38,705 nt of DNA. It comes from Pseudobdellovibrionaceae bacterium. Lineage in GTDB: Bacteria; Bdellovibrionota; Bdellovibrionia; Bdellovibrionales; Bdellovibrionaceae. Numbering within the stretch: position 1 is the stretch's first letter; each line of letters begins with the position of its first letter. Below the pieces are notes generated by a model. The model was not told the origin of the DNA and ran no database searches. It saw only the letters and a program-made list of their open reading frames with translations. Both the position numbers and the translations under genes were made by a program. Below, piece by piece: positions 9,435-19,103 of the stretch. The DNA is taken from the NCBI GenBank assembly GCA_947370945.1, contig CANBND010000002.1, positions 1-38,705 on the forward strand, given 5' to 3'.

Positions 9435-10781
9435 TTACTGAACCAACAATTGATCATGTAATTTTTGAACGACGGCATTGCCGTCGTTTTCATTAACAAT
9501 GAAACAAAAATTATGGCGACTGGCGCCTAAACAAATCATTCTGACATTAATATCCGCGATACAGCCAAATATTTTTTGTGCAAGCCCCGGTGTATGATTT
9601 ATATTGTTTCCGATCAATGAAACCATTGATAAATCTTTTTCTATGGTCACTTCACAAAAATTTGAAAGCTCTGAAAACAATTCTTTTTGATCTAAAACAT
9701 CATTTTCAACAGTCACACTGACTGAAATTTCAGACGTCGTGATCGCATCAATGCTGACTTTGTGCTTATTAAAAATTTCAAATAATTTAAATAAGAAACC
9801 ATGTGTCTGTAACATCTCAAGCGTGCTTAAGGTCACTAAGGCTTGTTTTTTTCTGATCGCAATCGCACGAAACAAAGGGTAATCTTTGACTTCTTTTTTG
9901 ACCCACGTGCCTGTCGCCTTGGAATCAAAACTAGAACCTACAAAAACAGGAATATTTTTTCGCATCGCAGGCAACAGCGTCGCTGGATGTAAAATTTTAG
10001 CGCCAAACGTAGCCAGCTCTGAGGCTTCACTGAATGAAATTTCAGAAATTGGTTTTGCTTTATTTGTAATTCGAGGATCCGTTGTTGCGATGCCTGCGAC
10101 ATCTGTCCAAATTTCCAGACTGTCAGCATTTATGCCTTCAGCCAATATCGCGGCTGTGTAATCGCTACCACCTCGGCCCAAGGTTGTTGTCGCATTGTCT
10201 TTCGTAAGACCTATAAAACCCTGAGTGACATAAATTTTATTTTTTAATTTTTCGTCAGATAAATGTATTTTACACAGTTCGATAATTTCTGATGTCAGTG
10301 GTTTTGCTTTTGAAAACTGGTCATCCGTTTTAAGAACTGTTCGAACATCAAAAAAAATCGCTTTCTCATTTTTACAAATATGATTAAGCGCCTGTACAAA
10401 TAAAACTGACGACATCCGTTCGCCAAAGCTCATCATTTTATCCATTGCTTTTAAGGAACAATCCTCTAGCAGATTTATACCTTGAGCTAACGATTTCATT
10501 TCAGAAAAAAGTTGTTCTAAATTTTTATTCAACTCTGGTGTTAACACTAATTCAGCAGCTATTTTTTGATGACGAAAAATAATTTTTTCAATAATGGCGA
10601 CAGCTTCAGTCCATGAGCCTGTGTGGGAGGTTTTCGCCAATTGGATTAAATCATTCGTTGTGCCTGATGTCGCAGAAACAACAACGACACATGATTTTTG
10701 TTGGATCACAACTTCCGAACTGCGAAGCATACATCCCGCATCAGCCATCGATGTACCACCAAATTTAGAAACAACTTTCAT
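9435..10781 (-). CDS. lysC: Aspartate kinase
   Basis: KFGGTSMAD N-terminus, FGERMSS, TLGRGGSDYTAA, two C-terminal ACT-like segments; SD AGAGG. Confidence 0.93.
   Translation of the reverse strand: MKVVSKFGGTSMADAGCMLRSSEVVIQQKSCVVVVSATSGTTNDLIQLAKTSHTGSWTEAVAIIEKIIFRHQKIAAELVLTPELNKNLEQLFSEMKSLAQGINLLEDCSLKAMDKMMSFGERMSSVLFVQALNHICKNEKAIFFDVRTVLKTDDQFSKAKPLTSEIIELCKIHLSDEKLKNKIYVTQGFIGLTKDNATTTLGRGGSDYTAAILAEGINADSLEIWTDVAGIATTDPRITNKAKPISEISFSEASELATFGAKILHPATLLPAMRKNIPVFVGSSFDSKATGTWVKKEVKDYPLFRAIAIRKKQALVTLSTLEMLQTHGFLFKLFEIFNKHKVSIDAITTSEISVSVTVENDVLDQKELFSELSNFCEVTIEKDLSMVSLIGNNINHTPGLAQKIFGCIADINVRMICLGASRHNFCFIVNENDGNAVVQKLHDQLLVQ
9468..9490 (+). terminator. Intrinsic terminator for the lipoprotein gene, inside the lysC 3' CDS
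   Basis: AACGACGGC-ATT-GCCGTCGTT followed by TT: 9-bp perfect stem with TTTT at its 3' side on + strand only. Confidence 0.75.
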
Positions 10782-10790
10782 ATAAACCTC

Positions 10791-13433
10791 TTACTTTAAT
10801 AGCGGCGCTAAAAACTTGGCTGTTTCGCTGATTTTTATATTTTTCTTTACGATCAATTCAGGCGTACCTTCGGCCACAATTTCTCCGCCATAAATTCCGC
10901 CATCAGGACCCAAATCCACAACATGATCCGAAGTTTTCACGACTTCCATATTGTGTTCAATGACTAAAACCGTATTGCCTTGATCTGTTAAGTCTTGAAT
11001 TAACTCCACTAATTTTCTGACATCATCAAAATGCAAGCCTGTCGTTGGCTCATCCAAAATATACAATGTTTTACCCGTGCCGCGTTTTGAAAGTTCTTTC
11101 GATAATTTCACACGTTGGGCTTCACCACCCGACAATGTTGTCGAGGATTGTCCCAGAGTCATATAATCAAGACCCACTTTGTGAAGTGTTTCTAATTTTC
11201 TGTGAACATGTGAATGATTTTTAAAAAATTCTAAAGCTTCTTCAACATTCATTGCCAAGACTTCGGCGATATTTTTTTCTTTAAATTTAATTTGTAAAGT
11301 TTCACGGTTGTAACGTTTGCCTTGGCAGGTGTCGCACAAAACAAAAACGTCAGATAAAAAATGCATCTCCATTTTAATTTGACCATGACCCATACATGTT
11401 TCGCACCGGCCACCTTTGACATTGAAACTGAAACGACCCGGTTCAAAACCACGCAATTTTGCGTCTGGCAAAGTTGCGTACAAATCACGAATTAACGGAA
11501 GTAATCCCACATACGTCGCAGGTGTTGAACGTGGAGTTCTGCCAATAGGCCTTTGATTGATATCGATGACTTTGTCGATGTGTTCAAGACCTTCGATTTT
11601 TTTATACGGCGAAATTTGCACGTGGGCCTTATAAAATTCTTTGGCCAATATTTTATAAAGAGTGTCGATGATCAGTGTCGATTTTCCGCTGCCAGAAACT
11701 CCGGTAATACATGTGAAGGTTCCTAAGGGGATTTTCAAATTCACATTTTTTAAGTTGTTTCCAGTGGCGCCCGTTAAATGAATAAATTTTCCGTTACCAG
11801 CGCGTCTGATTTTGGGAATTGGAATTCTTCGTGTACCCAATAAATATTGTCCCGTCATTGATTTCGGATTTCTCATCAATTCTTCGGGCGTGCCTTCGGC
11901 CATTAACTCCCCGCCCAAAGCACCTGCGCGCGGACCCAAATCAACAACGTAATCCGCAAAGCGAATTGTATCTTCGTCGTGTTCGACCAAAATAATTGTG
12001 TTTCCACGTTCTTTTAATTCTTTGATGATTTCTAAAAGTCTGTGATGATCACGCGGATGCAATCCTATACTGGGCTCGTCCATGACGTACATACACCCAA
12101 TCAATGCAGAGCCGACTTGTGTCGCTAATCGAATTCGCTGTGCCTCGCCGCCCGACAATGTTCTGGCCGGTCTTGAAATTGATAAATATGAACAACCGAC
12201 GCGGTCTAAGAATTTTAATCTATTCACAATTTGCGTAATAATTTTTTCAGCAATAAAATTATTTTTTTCTGACCATTTTATTTTTTCTAAAAATAATCTT
12301 AATTCTAAAATTGAAATTTCAGACAAATGCGCAATATTTTTTTCTGCAATCACAACATTTAAGGATTCTTTACGAAGCCTTGTGCCTGCACAATCCGGGC
12401 ATGATGTGATAATCATTTCTTGTTCTTCGTCGTCATCGTCAGAGGCTTTTTTGCCTTTGTAGGTATATTTGACTTTGTCTAATTTTTTTCCGCCGACTTC
12501 AGAATCAGAAAATTGTTCTTCTTCAATAAGGTCTAAAGTTCCTAAACCATGACAAGTTACACATGCTCCGCGCGGATTATTAAAACTAAAAAGTCTGGGT
12601 TCCATTTCAGGAAAACTGTACCCACACTGCGGACACGCCGAATGAATTGAATAATTCGTTCGTTCACCATTTGTTGTTTCAATAACCAATCGCCCTGCCG
12701 CCAATGATAATGCCGTGTTCACACTTTCAGAAAGCCTATGGGAAATTCCGTCTTTGAGAACCAGCTGATCAACTACGAGGTCGATATCGTGTTCTTTGGT
12801 TTTTGCTAATTTTTGTGCGGATTCGAGGTCTTTGAATACGCCATCAATTTTTGCTTTCGCGAAACCTTTTTTCGCCCACTTTTGAAATTCGGCTAAGAAT
12901 TCACCTTTTTTACCTTGAGCCATCGGTGCCAAAATATAAAATTTTGTTCCCGCAGATTTTTTTAAAATATCATCAATGATTTGCTTCGGAGTTTGTGACG
13001 ACACAGGAATTCCATGATTCACACACAACGGTGTTCCAACCTTGGCATATAATAAACGTAAATAATCATAAACTTCAGTGATTGTTCCGACTGTAGATCT
13101 GGGGTTTAAACCCACAGTTTTTTGATCGATGGCAATGGCCGGGCTAAGGCCTGTGACTGAATCAACATCTGGTTTTTTTAATTGTTCTAAAAAATTTCTG
13201 GCATAGGCAGATAAGCTTTCGACATAGCGACGCTGACCTTCGGCATAAACAGTATCAAAAGCCAATGATGATTTACCAGAGCCCGACAGCCCTGTAAAAA
13301 CTGTGATTTGATTTCTGGGAATCGTGATTGAAATGTTTTTTAAATTATGTTCGCGCGCACCTTTGATGATAATGCCGTCCGAAAACTTTTCGTTGATTTT
13401 TTTTTCTGGCTTGCTGGATAATTTTTCTTTCAT
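10791..13433 (-). CDS. uvrA: Excinuclease ABC subunit A
   Basis: GAREHNLKNISITIPRNQITVFTGLSGSGKSSLAFDT; duplicated ABC signatures; zinc motifs CPDC/CHGLG/CETCMGHG. Start chosen at the ATGA overlap with the fur stop; the track start is 13448. Confidence 0.97.
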   Translation of the reverse strand: MKEKLSSKPEKKINEKFSDGIIIKGAREHNLKNISITIPRNQITVFTGLSGSGKSSLAFDTVYAEGQRRYVESLSAYARNFLEQLKKPDVDSVTGLSPAIAIDQKTVGLNPRSTVGTITEVYDYLRLLYAKVGTPLCVNHGIPVSSQTPKQIIDDILKKSAGTKFYILAPMAQGKKGEFLAEFQKWAKKGFAKAKIDGVFKDLESAQKLAKTKEHDIDLVVDQLVLKDGISHRLSESVNTALSLAAGRLVIETTNGERTNYSIHSACPQCGYSFPEMEPRLFSFNNPRGACVTCHGLGTLDLIEEEQFSDSEVGGKKLDKVKYTYKGKKASDDDDEEQEMIITSCPDCAGTRLRKESLNVVIAEKNIAHLSEISILELRLFLEKIKWSEKNNFIAEKIITQIVNRLKFLDRVGCSYLSISRPARTLSGGEAQRIRLATQVGSALIGCMYVMDEPSIGLHPRDHHRLLEIIKELKERGNTIILVEHDEDTIRFADYVVDLGPRAGALGGELMAEGTPEELMRNPKSMTGQYLLGTRRIPIPKIRRAGNGKFIHLTGATGNNLKNVNLKIPLGTFTCITGVSGSGKSTLIIDTLYKILAKEFYKAHVQISPYKKIEGLEHIDKVIDINQRPIGRTPRSTPATYVGLLPLIRDLYATLPDAKLRGFEPGRFSFNVKGGRCETCMGHGQIKMEMHFLSDVFVLCDTCQGKRYNRETLQIKFKEKNIAEVLAMNVEEALEFFKNHSHVHRKLETLHKVGLDYMTLGQSSTTLSGGEAQRVKLSKELSKRGTGKTLYILDEPTTGLHFDDVRKLVELIQDLTDQGNTVLVIEHNMEVVKTSDHVVDLGPDGGIYGGEIVAEGTPELIVKKNIKISETAKFLAPLLK

Positions 13434-13963
13434 GATTTCTTTTGGCATTCTGGACAGACCCCATAAAGTTCTAAGATGTGATTTGTTAATTTAAATCCAA
13501 ATGCACTTGCGACTTGCAATTGTAATTTTTCAATTTTCTCATTTTCAAATTCGCAAATTTTACCACATAATGTACAAGTTAAATGATCATGATGGTCTTT
13601 GGGAGTCAGCTCGTAACGCGACGCTTGCCCGCCCATTCGGACTTCAGTCACCAGTTCGTGGTCGGTCAATGACCGTAAAAATCTGTACACAGTCGCAAAA
13701 CCGATACTTGAATCCTTCGTCGATGTTTTTTCAAAAAGCTCTTGTGCTGTGACATGTCGGGTGAACTCTTTTTCACCAGATTTACTTTCTGAATCACTCA
13801 AACAATCTAAAATTAATAATCTTTGATCTGTGATTTTCAAATTCATTGAACGAATCATTTTTTTAAAATCATCATTTTTAAAACGTTCATTTTTTTTAAT
13901 TGTTTCTGAATCAGAGTGTCTGGGTAAGACGGGGGCAAAGCCCGTAGCACTTAATAAATTCAC
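13430..13963 (-). CDS. fur: Fur-family metalloregulator
   Basis: GFATVYRFLRSLTDHELV, HHDHLTCTLCGKICEF, CPEC; GTG start with GAGGTG SD. Confidence 0.9.
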   Translation of the reverse strand: MNLLSATGFAPVLPRHSDSETIKKNERFKNDDFKKMIRSMNLKITDQRLLILDCLSDSESKSGEKEFTRHVTAQELFEKTSTKDSSIGFATVYRFLRSLTDHELVTEVRMGGQASRYELTPKDHHDHLTCTLCGKICEFENEKIEKLQLQVASAFGFKLTNHILELYGVCPECQKKS

Positions 13964-14000
13964 AATTCACCTCGCGACCTGAATACTAACTGATTTTATT

Positions 14001-14031
14001 GAAAATGAGAATGATTATCATTCCTATTTTC
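14001..14031. promoter_or_regulatory. Fur box (near-perfect 31-bp palindrome)
   Basis: GAAAATGAGAATGATTATCATTCCTATTTTC; core matches the GATAATGATAATCATTATC-type consensus; 38 nt upstream of the fur start and in the divergent intergenic region. Confidence 0.85.
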
Positions 14032-14107
14032 AGCTTAACATTCGACCAATGTCTGGCTGAGATCGTATATAGAGTGAATTAAGCCGCGAAAATGTTAAAT
14101 TAGAGCA

Positions 14108-15487
14108 ATGTCCGAAGGAACTCAAAAAACTTTATTTTTCATCAAGAATCCCTCTGCAAATTTGTCGGCCATTGAATTGTATTTGAAAAAACGTGATTTT
14201 AATGTTTTCAGTGAATCTGATTTAAAAACAGCGCTCCTAGAAATTATGAAAATATCACCAGATTATATTTTTTTAGCGTGGGATCACCCCAACGAACGCA
14301 TCGTGAATATACCCAAATACATTTTGCAATCAATGATGACGACAATGATTGCCTACTGTACGTCGAACGAAAAAATCCAAATACGAAAATTACAAGGTTC
14401 TGGTCAAACACATAAATTATTTCCTCCGTTATCAGGTCCTGCTATCCAGCGTTTGATTTCAAAGCTTGAAAAAGAAAACTTGGCAAACAGTGCTGATCCT
14501 GTAGCAAAAAAAACAAATTCTTCAAACATGCAAAATCAATCGGATATGATCCAAGTCAAATCATCTGATAAAAATAAAGACCTTGATCAATTTATGAATT
14601 CGTTATCAGAAACCGAATCAAAGCCGTCGGAAATTTATATTGATAAGGGCTTACGCGCCAAAGAATTGCGTAACAAACAGAATATAACAAAGCCTTCAAA
14701 TTTACTCTACTTAGCCCCCGTTCAAGACATTGTCTCTAGCACCGAACATAAAATGTCTGAATCACTACAGAAAAAACTAGATCAGAAATTTGATGAGCAA
14801 ATTAAATTGCCACTTGAAGAATTGATTGAAACTTTGAAAGACCACGAATATTCTGCTAACGAGCCATCAATTTTAAAAAATGAAACCCTGACGATTGCAA
14901 AATATGGTTATTGTGTTGTTGTTGAACATAAAAATTGGAACGGTTATTTGATCGTCGCCTCTGAATCCGACGTTGATCCCGTAAGCCTTGAAAGTGTTCT
15001 GACGAATTGGATCAATGAAAATTTAGAAGACTCCAACGAAGACGTCTCCGTATTGAGTCATGGTTTTGAAGTTTCATTGAGTGATATTTCGTATGAAATA
15101 TTTTCTGAAAAATTTGCTGATTACACAAAGACATTAACATTAAATGATAAAAAAACTGTACTCAGTTTTTTCTCAGTGACTCCTGAAATGATGCACCTTC
15201 AATTACATGATGATCACGACATGATTGAAATCTTAACCGCCGAAATACCGATTAGTTTGCCTGTACCGTTTGATTTACATTTGTATTTGCCCGAAAATAG
15301 AAAATTTATTCTGTACAGCAAGAAAGATTCTTTGGTTGCAAATATTCAAATCGATCGCTTGAAAGAAAAAAAAGTGGATAAATTATATTCGTCATTAGAT
15401 TTTGAAAATAAAGTTCAAAAATTTCGCGCTGAAAAACGAATTTCCAGATTGATTGAAAAATTTAAGGATGTACAAAAAAATATATGA
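14108..15487 (+). CDS. Unknown protein with degenerate receiver (pseudo-receiver)-like N-terminus
   Basis: Long ORF; N-terminal pattern resembles a response-regulator fold but lacks Asp at the expected position (PDYIFLAWDHP). Confidence 0.75.
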   Translation: MSEGTQKTLFFIKNPSANLSAIELYLKKRDFNVFSESDLKTALLEIMKISPDYIFLAWDHPNERIVNIPKYILQSMMTTMIAYCTSNEKIQIRKLQGSGQTHKLFPPLSGPAIQRLISKLEKENLANSADPVAKKTNSSNMQNQSDMIQVKSSDKNKDLDQFMNSLSETESKPSEIYIDKGLRAKELRNKQNITKPSNLLYLAPVQDIVSSTEHKMSESLQKKLDQKFDEQIKLPLEELIETLKDHEYSANEPSILKNETLTIAKYGYCVVVEHKNWNGYLIVASESDVDPVSLESVLTNWINENLEDSNEDVSVLSHGFEVSLSDISYEIFSEKFADYTKTLTLNDKKTVLSFFSVTPEMMHLQLHDDHDMIEILTAEIPISLPVPFDLHLYLPENRKFILYSKKDSLVANIQIDRLKEKKVDKLYSSLDFENKVQKFRAEKRISRLIEKFKDVQKNI

Positions 15488-15894
15488 ATACTTTAAAAAC
15501 TGATCTCATTACTTTAGCTTTAGAGTCCCGACAATTTTCACATTCACCGTATTCGACAAAAAAAATTGGTGCGGCCATTCAATTGTCGAACGGCGCTGTG
15601 TATACAGGTTGTAATATCGAAAACGCGTCCTATGGCGGTACCGTTTGCGCTGAACGTGTCGCCATCTGGAAAGCCTATAGCGAAAATTTAAAGCCTGTGA
15701 CAATCACAGCTGTTGTTGTCGCCAGTGATGAAAAAAGCCCTTGGCCACCCTGTGGATTTTGCCGTCAAGTTTTAGCTGAATTTTGCACACCAGAAACAAC
15801 AGTGACATTGGTTAATACAGAACAAAAAAAAACAACTCTGAAGTTTTCAGAGTTGTTTCCGTTCGCTTTTGAACCCGAACATTTATTAAAATAA
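15484..15894 (+). CDS. cdd: Cytidine deaminase
   Basis: GCNIENASYGGTVCAERVAI and PCGFCRQVL zinc motifs; ATGA overlap with the upstream gene. Confidence 0.95.
   Translation: MNTLKTDLITLALESRQFSHSPYSTKKIGAAIQLSNGAVYTGCNIENASYGGTVCAERVAIWKAYSENLKPVTITAVVVASDEKSPWPPCGFCRQVLAEFCTPETTVTLVNTEQKKTTLKFSELFPFAFEPEHLLK
15824..15858 (-). terminator. Intrinsic terminator for the PPIase gene, inside the cdd 3' CDS
   Basis: Minus-strand AAACAACTCTGAA-AAC-TTCAGAGTTGTTTTTTTTT: 13-bp perfect stem, 3-nt loop, U-tract from the A9 at 15824-15832. Confidence 0.85.
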
Positions 15895-15911
15895 TAACCA
15901 ATAGCTAAAAA

Positions 15912-17450
15912 TTATTCCTGTGCAGATTGCAACAACTGCCCGTTCGTTTCAATTTTGGCTTGTTTCTTATATGAATCAACCCATTTTTGATAACCACCAA
16001 AAGCTTTTTGTTTTGCTTGCTGGTCGGCCTGTTCGTTGTTGACTACTGCAGCTGATTTTTTCATTTCTTTTAATTTAATTAAAAACTGAGCGTCACCTTC
16101 ACGTATCAAATTCTTTGAATACGGATTTTGTTTCGATAAATCCAGACTGGCTTTAAAAACAGTGGCTGAATTAATCTGCGGAACATTTTCTGTTGCTAGA
16201 TCATAAAATCCAGATTCTGACCATTTTAAATTATTTTTTGATAGTATCGCTTCAACATCTGCTGGATTTTTCGCAACAACAGCTTCGATGTCTTTTGATA
16301 ATGTTGTATATTTTTCTTCGGCTAATTGTTTGCGGCCGATTTTTAAAAAGGCCTGTGTCTCAGTTAATTTTTCAGCGGATTTAATGTCTGTGACTTTAAT
16401 AATGTGAAATCCAAATGCAGATTTGACCAATCCAGACGTTTCGCCTTTTTTTAATTTAAATGCGACAGCTTCAAATTCTGGAACCATACGCCCTTTTGAA
16501 AAATAACCCAAGTCACCGTTTTTTGCTTTTGAACCTGGATCATCGCTGTTTGCGGCAGCCAATTTACCAAAATCAGCTTTTGGTAATTGCTTCAATAATG
16601 CTTCAGCTTTGATTTTTGCCTTTTCAACTGCACCTGCATCGTCGGCATTTGCTTTGATTAAAATATGTGACGCTTTGACTTGTGCAGGCGTTTCAAATTC
16701 AGCAGCGTTTTTTGTGTAATAGTCTTGAACTTTCTTTTTAAAATCTGGATTTGTTAATTTTTGATTAATTTCTGAATCTGTGACGGCTGTTGCTGTATTA
16801 AAAGATTCAAAGTTTAATTTTACATACTGAATGTTGATCTGTGACGATTTTAAATCTGTTTCAATATTTTTTTCTAAAGCTAATGGTTTGTAGCTTGAAT
16901 CGAACAAACCGCGTACTTTTTGTAAAGAGACCTGTTGACGCAATGAAGTTTCAAATTCATTTGGCGTTAATCGATTTGCTGATAATAAGTTTTTGTATAG
17001 ATCAGATTGAAAAATACCATCTTTTTTAAAAGCAGGGATTTCTAAAATGGCGGCACGAATTTCAGCATCAGTCGCAAATAATGATTCTTGTCCCGCCGCT
17101 TGTTCAGCGACAGCGTTGTCGACCAGTTCGCCCATGGCTTGTGACATCAATTGTTTTTTCTGAAACATTTTATCAAATTGTGCACCAAACATCTGTGCAT
17201 AATAATTTGATAAGCGTGTTTCTTGATCTTGGAATTGTTTGATAGAAATAATTTGACCGTTCACTGTGGCCGCAGCACCAGAACCTAAGTTACCACCTTT
17301 GCCACCGGCGCGACCTGATAAATCAGATAATACAAATACGGCGATGATCATACCGAAAACTAAAATTGCGACAAGCGTTCGCGCGTTCAATGAACCTGCG
17401 AATGATTTTTTAATTTGGGCCAAAAATAAACTGCGATCTTGCTTTGACAT
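15912..17450 (-). CDS. PpiD/SurA-like membrane-anchored peptidyl-prolyl isomerase (parvulin)
   Basis: N-terminal TM; SurA_N-like; parvulin core [22 protein letters not shown]...[57 protein letters not shown] before ATG 17450. Confidence 0.9.
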   Translation of the reverse strand: MSKQDRSLFLAQIKKSFAGSLNARTLVAILVFGMIIAVFVLSDLSGRAGGKGGNLGSGAAATVNGQIISIKQFQDQETRLSNYYAQMFGAQFDKMFQKKQLMSQAMGELVDNAVAEQAAGQESLFATDAEIRAAILEIPAFKKDGIFQSDLYKNLLSANRLTPNEFETSLRQQVSLQKVRGLFDSSYKPLALEKNIETDLKSSQINIQYVKLNFESFNTATAVTDSEINQKLTNPDFKKKVQDYYTKNAAEFETPAQVKASHILIKANADDAGAVEKAKIKAEALLKQLPKADFGKLAAANSDDPGSKAKNGDLGYFSKGRMVPEFEAVAFKLKKGETSGLVKSAFGFHIIKVTDIKSAEKLTETQAFLKIGRKQLAEEKYTTLSKDIEAVVAKNPADVEAILSKNNLKWSESGFYDLATENVPQINSATVFKASLDLSKQNPYSKNLIREGDAQFLIKLKEMKKSAAVVNNEQADQQAKQKAFGGYQKWVDSYKKQAKIETNGQLLQSAQE

Positions 17451-17623
17451 GTGTAAGTGCTCCTTCAATGTCGTTTATGTCCTCATGTTTCAAAAAAAAG
17501 ATCAAGACAAAAAGCTTTTGAAACTTTTGAATTCAGGCTTGATCTTTTGGTTTCTTTTGTTACCGTTTGAATATCTGGTTTAAATACAAGTCCGACAGCA
17601 GACGACAAACGAGGGTTACAGCT

Positions 17624-18517
17624 TTGAATTTTTTAAATTTTAATTTCAAGAAAACTTTTCTGCTCTTGGTTATTTTTATTTTGCCGTTGATATCGATCAA
17701 CATGGAACAAAAACGCTCAACGACAGTCTGGTATGCTCAGCCGTTAAGCTTTGCTGCTGAAATGTTTCAATCCTTTTTTTCATATTTCAGTTTGGGCGTC
17801 AGAGGCACAGTGTCAGAATATGTAAATTTGATTCATATAAAATCTGAAAATACAGACCTGAAAAGCAAAATGAGTGAATTGACAACACGGCTAAAATTAT
17901 TCGAAGAAAACCAAATTGAATTAGAGCGTCTTAAAAATTTGATCGATTTTCAAAAAAATACCAAAATGGATTTAATTCCAGCCCAGGTGATTGGGCGCGA
18001 TTTATTACCCGATCACAAAACAATTACGATCAACAAAGGCACACACCACGGCTTAAAAAACTTGCAAGCAGTTCTAACTGTTTCTGGCGCTGTGGGTTAT
18101 GTCTTTAGACCCGAAAAATTCACCAGCCATATTTTACTGATGACAGATCGCTATTCAGTTGTTGATGCACTTATACAAAAAACCAGATCTCATGGTATCG
18201 TCGAAGGCCAAGGCGAAAATAGCGGCGTATTGCAATATGTCGATCGCACAGACGACGTCAAAGCTGGCGATCTGATCGTGACTGGTGGCTTGGATAATAT
18301 TTTTCCAAAAGGTTTCCCACTGGGCGTGGTTACAGATGTTGAACGAAAAACAAAAAGCGCATCCTTGATTATTCAAATACGCCCGGTCATCGAATCAGAA
18401 AAAATCGAAGAAGTCTTTATTGTACAAAATGCCGCAGGTGAAAGTTTTTTTGATAAAAATAGCACTTCGCTTTCAGATGATAAAACCTCAAATAAAAACA
18501 ATGAAGATATCAAATGA
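17624..18517 (+). CDS. mreC: Rod shape-determining protein MreC
   Basis: QVIGRDLLPDHKTITINKG, VVDALIQKTRSHGIVEG; TTG start with GAGGG SD at 17624 (track start 17567). Confidence 0.9.
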   Translation: MNFLNFNFKKTFLLLVIFILPLISINMEQKRSTTVWYAQPLSFAAEMFQSFFSYFSLGVRGTVSEYVNLIHIKSENTDLKSKMSELTTRLKLFEENQIELERLKNLIDFQKNTKMDLIPAQVIGRDLLPDHKTITINKGTHHGLKNLQAVLTVSGAVGYVFRPEKFTSHILLMTDRYSVVDALIQKTRSHGIVEGQGENSGVLQYVDRTDDVKAGDLIVTGGLDNIFPKGFPLGVVTDVERKTKSASLIIQIRPVIESEKIEEVFIVQNAAGESFFDKNSTSLSDDKTSNKNNEDIK

Positions 18518-19077
18518 TGAGTTCTAAAAATTTTCGATTTATTCTGAAATATTTTTTATTTACTTTGGTGTTTATTATGTTTTGCGCTTTTCAATCCAGT
18601 TTCTGGTCAGTGCTGATTGATTTTTTACCTGCTCCGCAGTTATGGCTGATTTTTTTAATTTATATTTTTTTAAAATGGTCTGGTTATTCAACAGTATTTT
18701 ATGCCTATGGTTTGGGTTTGATTTTAATTTTTTTCACAGCCATGCCTTTAAAAATGTCATGGTTGTGCCTACTGGGTCTGTACGGTTACACTTGGGTTTT
18801 TAAAACAAGAATTCATTCATCGAGTTTATTTTTATTTTCAGTTCTATGTGGCTCTGCCAGTTTGTTTTATTCAGGATTTTATATTTTTTTAAGCTATTTC
18901 TTAGAACAAAAAATGACATCATTTTCACTTTTAGAAAGACTGCTTGATGCTGGAATGACTTTTTTATCCGCTGCAATTATTTATTTATTCTTAGATTACT
19001 TAGAACATTTTTTTACAGTCAAAGAAGCGTGGTCACCAGTATCAAAAGATGTGAATGCACATTTGGGTGAATTTTAA
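18514..19077 (+). CDS. mreD: Rod shape-determining protein MreD
   Basis: Small multi-TM protein between mreC and PBP2; ATGA-type overlap. Confidence 0.78.
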   Translation: MMSSKNFRFILKYFLFTLVFIMFCAFQSSFWSVLIDFLPAPQLWLIFLIYIFLKWSGYSTVFYAYGLGLILIFFTAMPLKMSWLCLLGLYGYTWVFKTRIHSSSLFLFSVLCGSASLFYSGFYIFLSYFLEQKMTSFSLLERLLDAGMTFLSAAIIYLFLDYLEHFFTVKEAWSPVSKDVNAHLGEF

Positions 19078-19103
19078 TGGGTCATATTAAGGGTCGTATT
19101 TAA

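Noticed and set aside
9409-9438. GTAAATAA/TTATTTAC inverted repeat spanning both convergent stop codons
   Set aside because: AT-only weak stem with 14-nt loop; the GC-rich hairpin at 9468-9490 is the better terminator.
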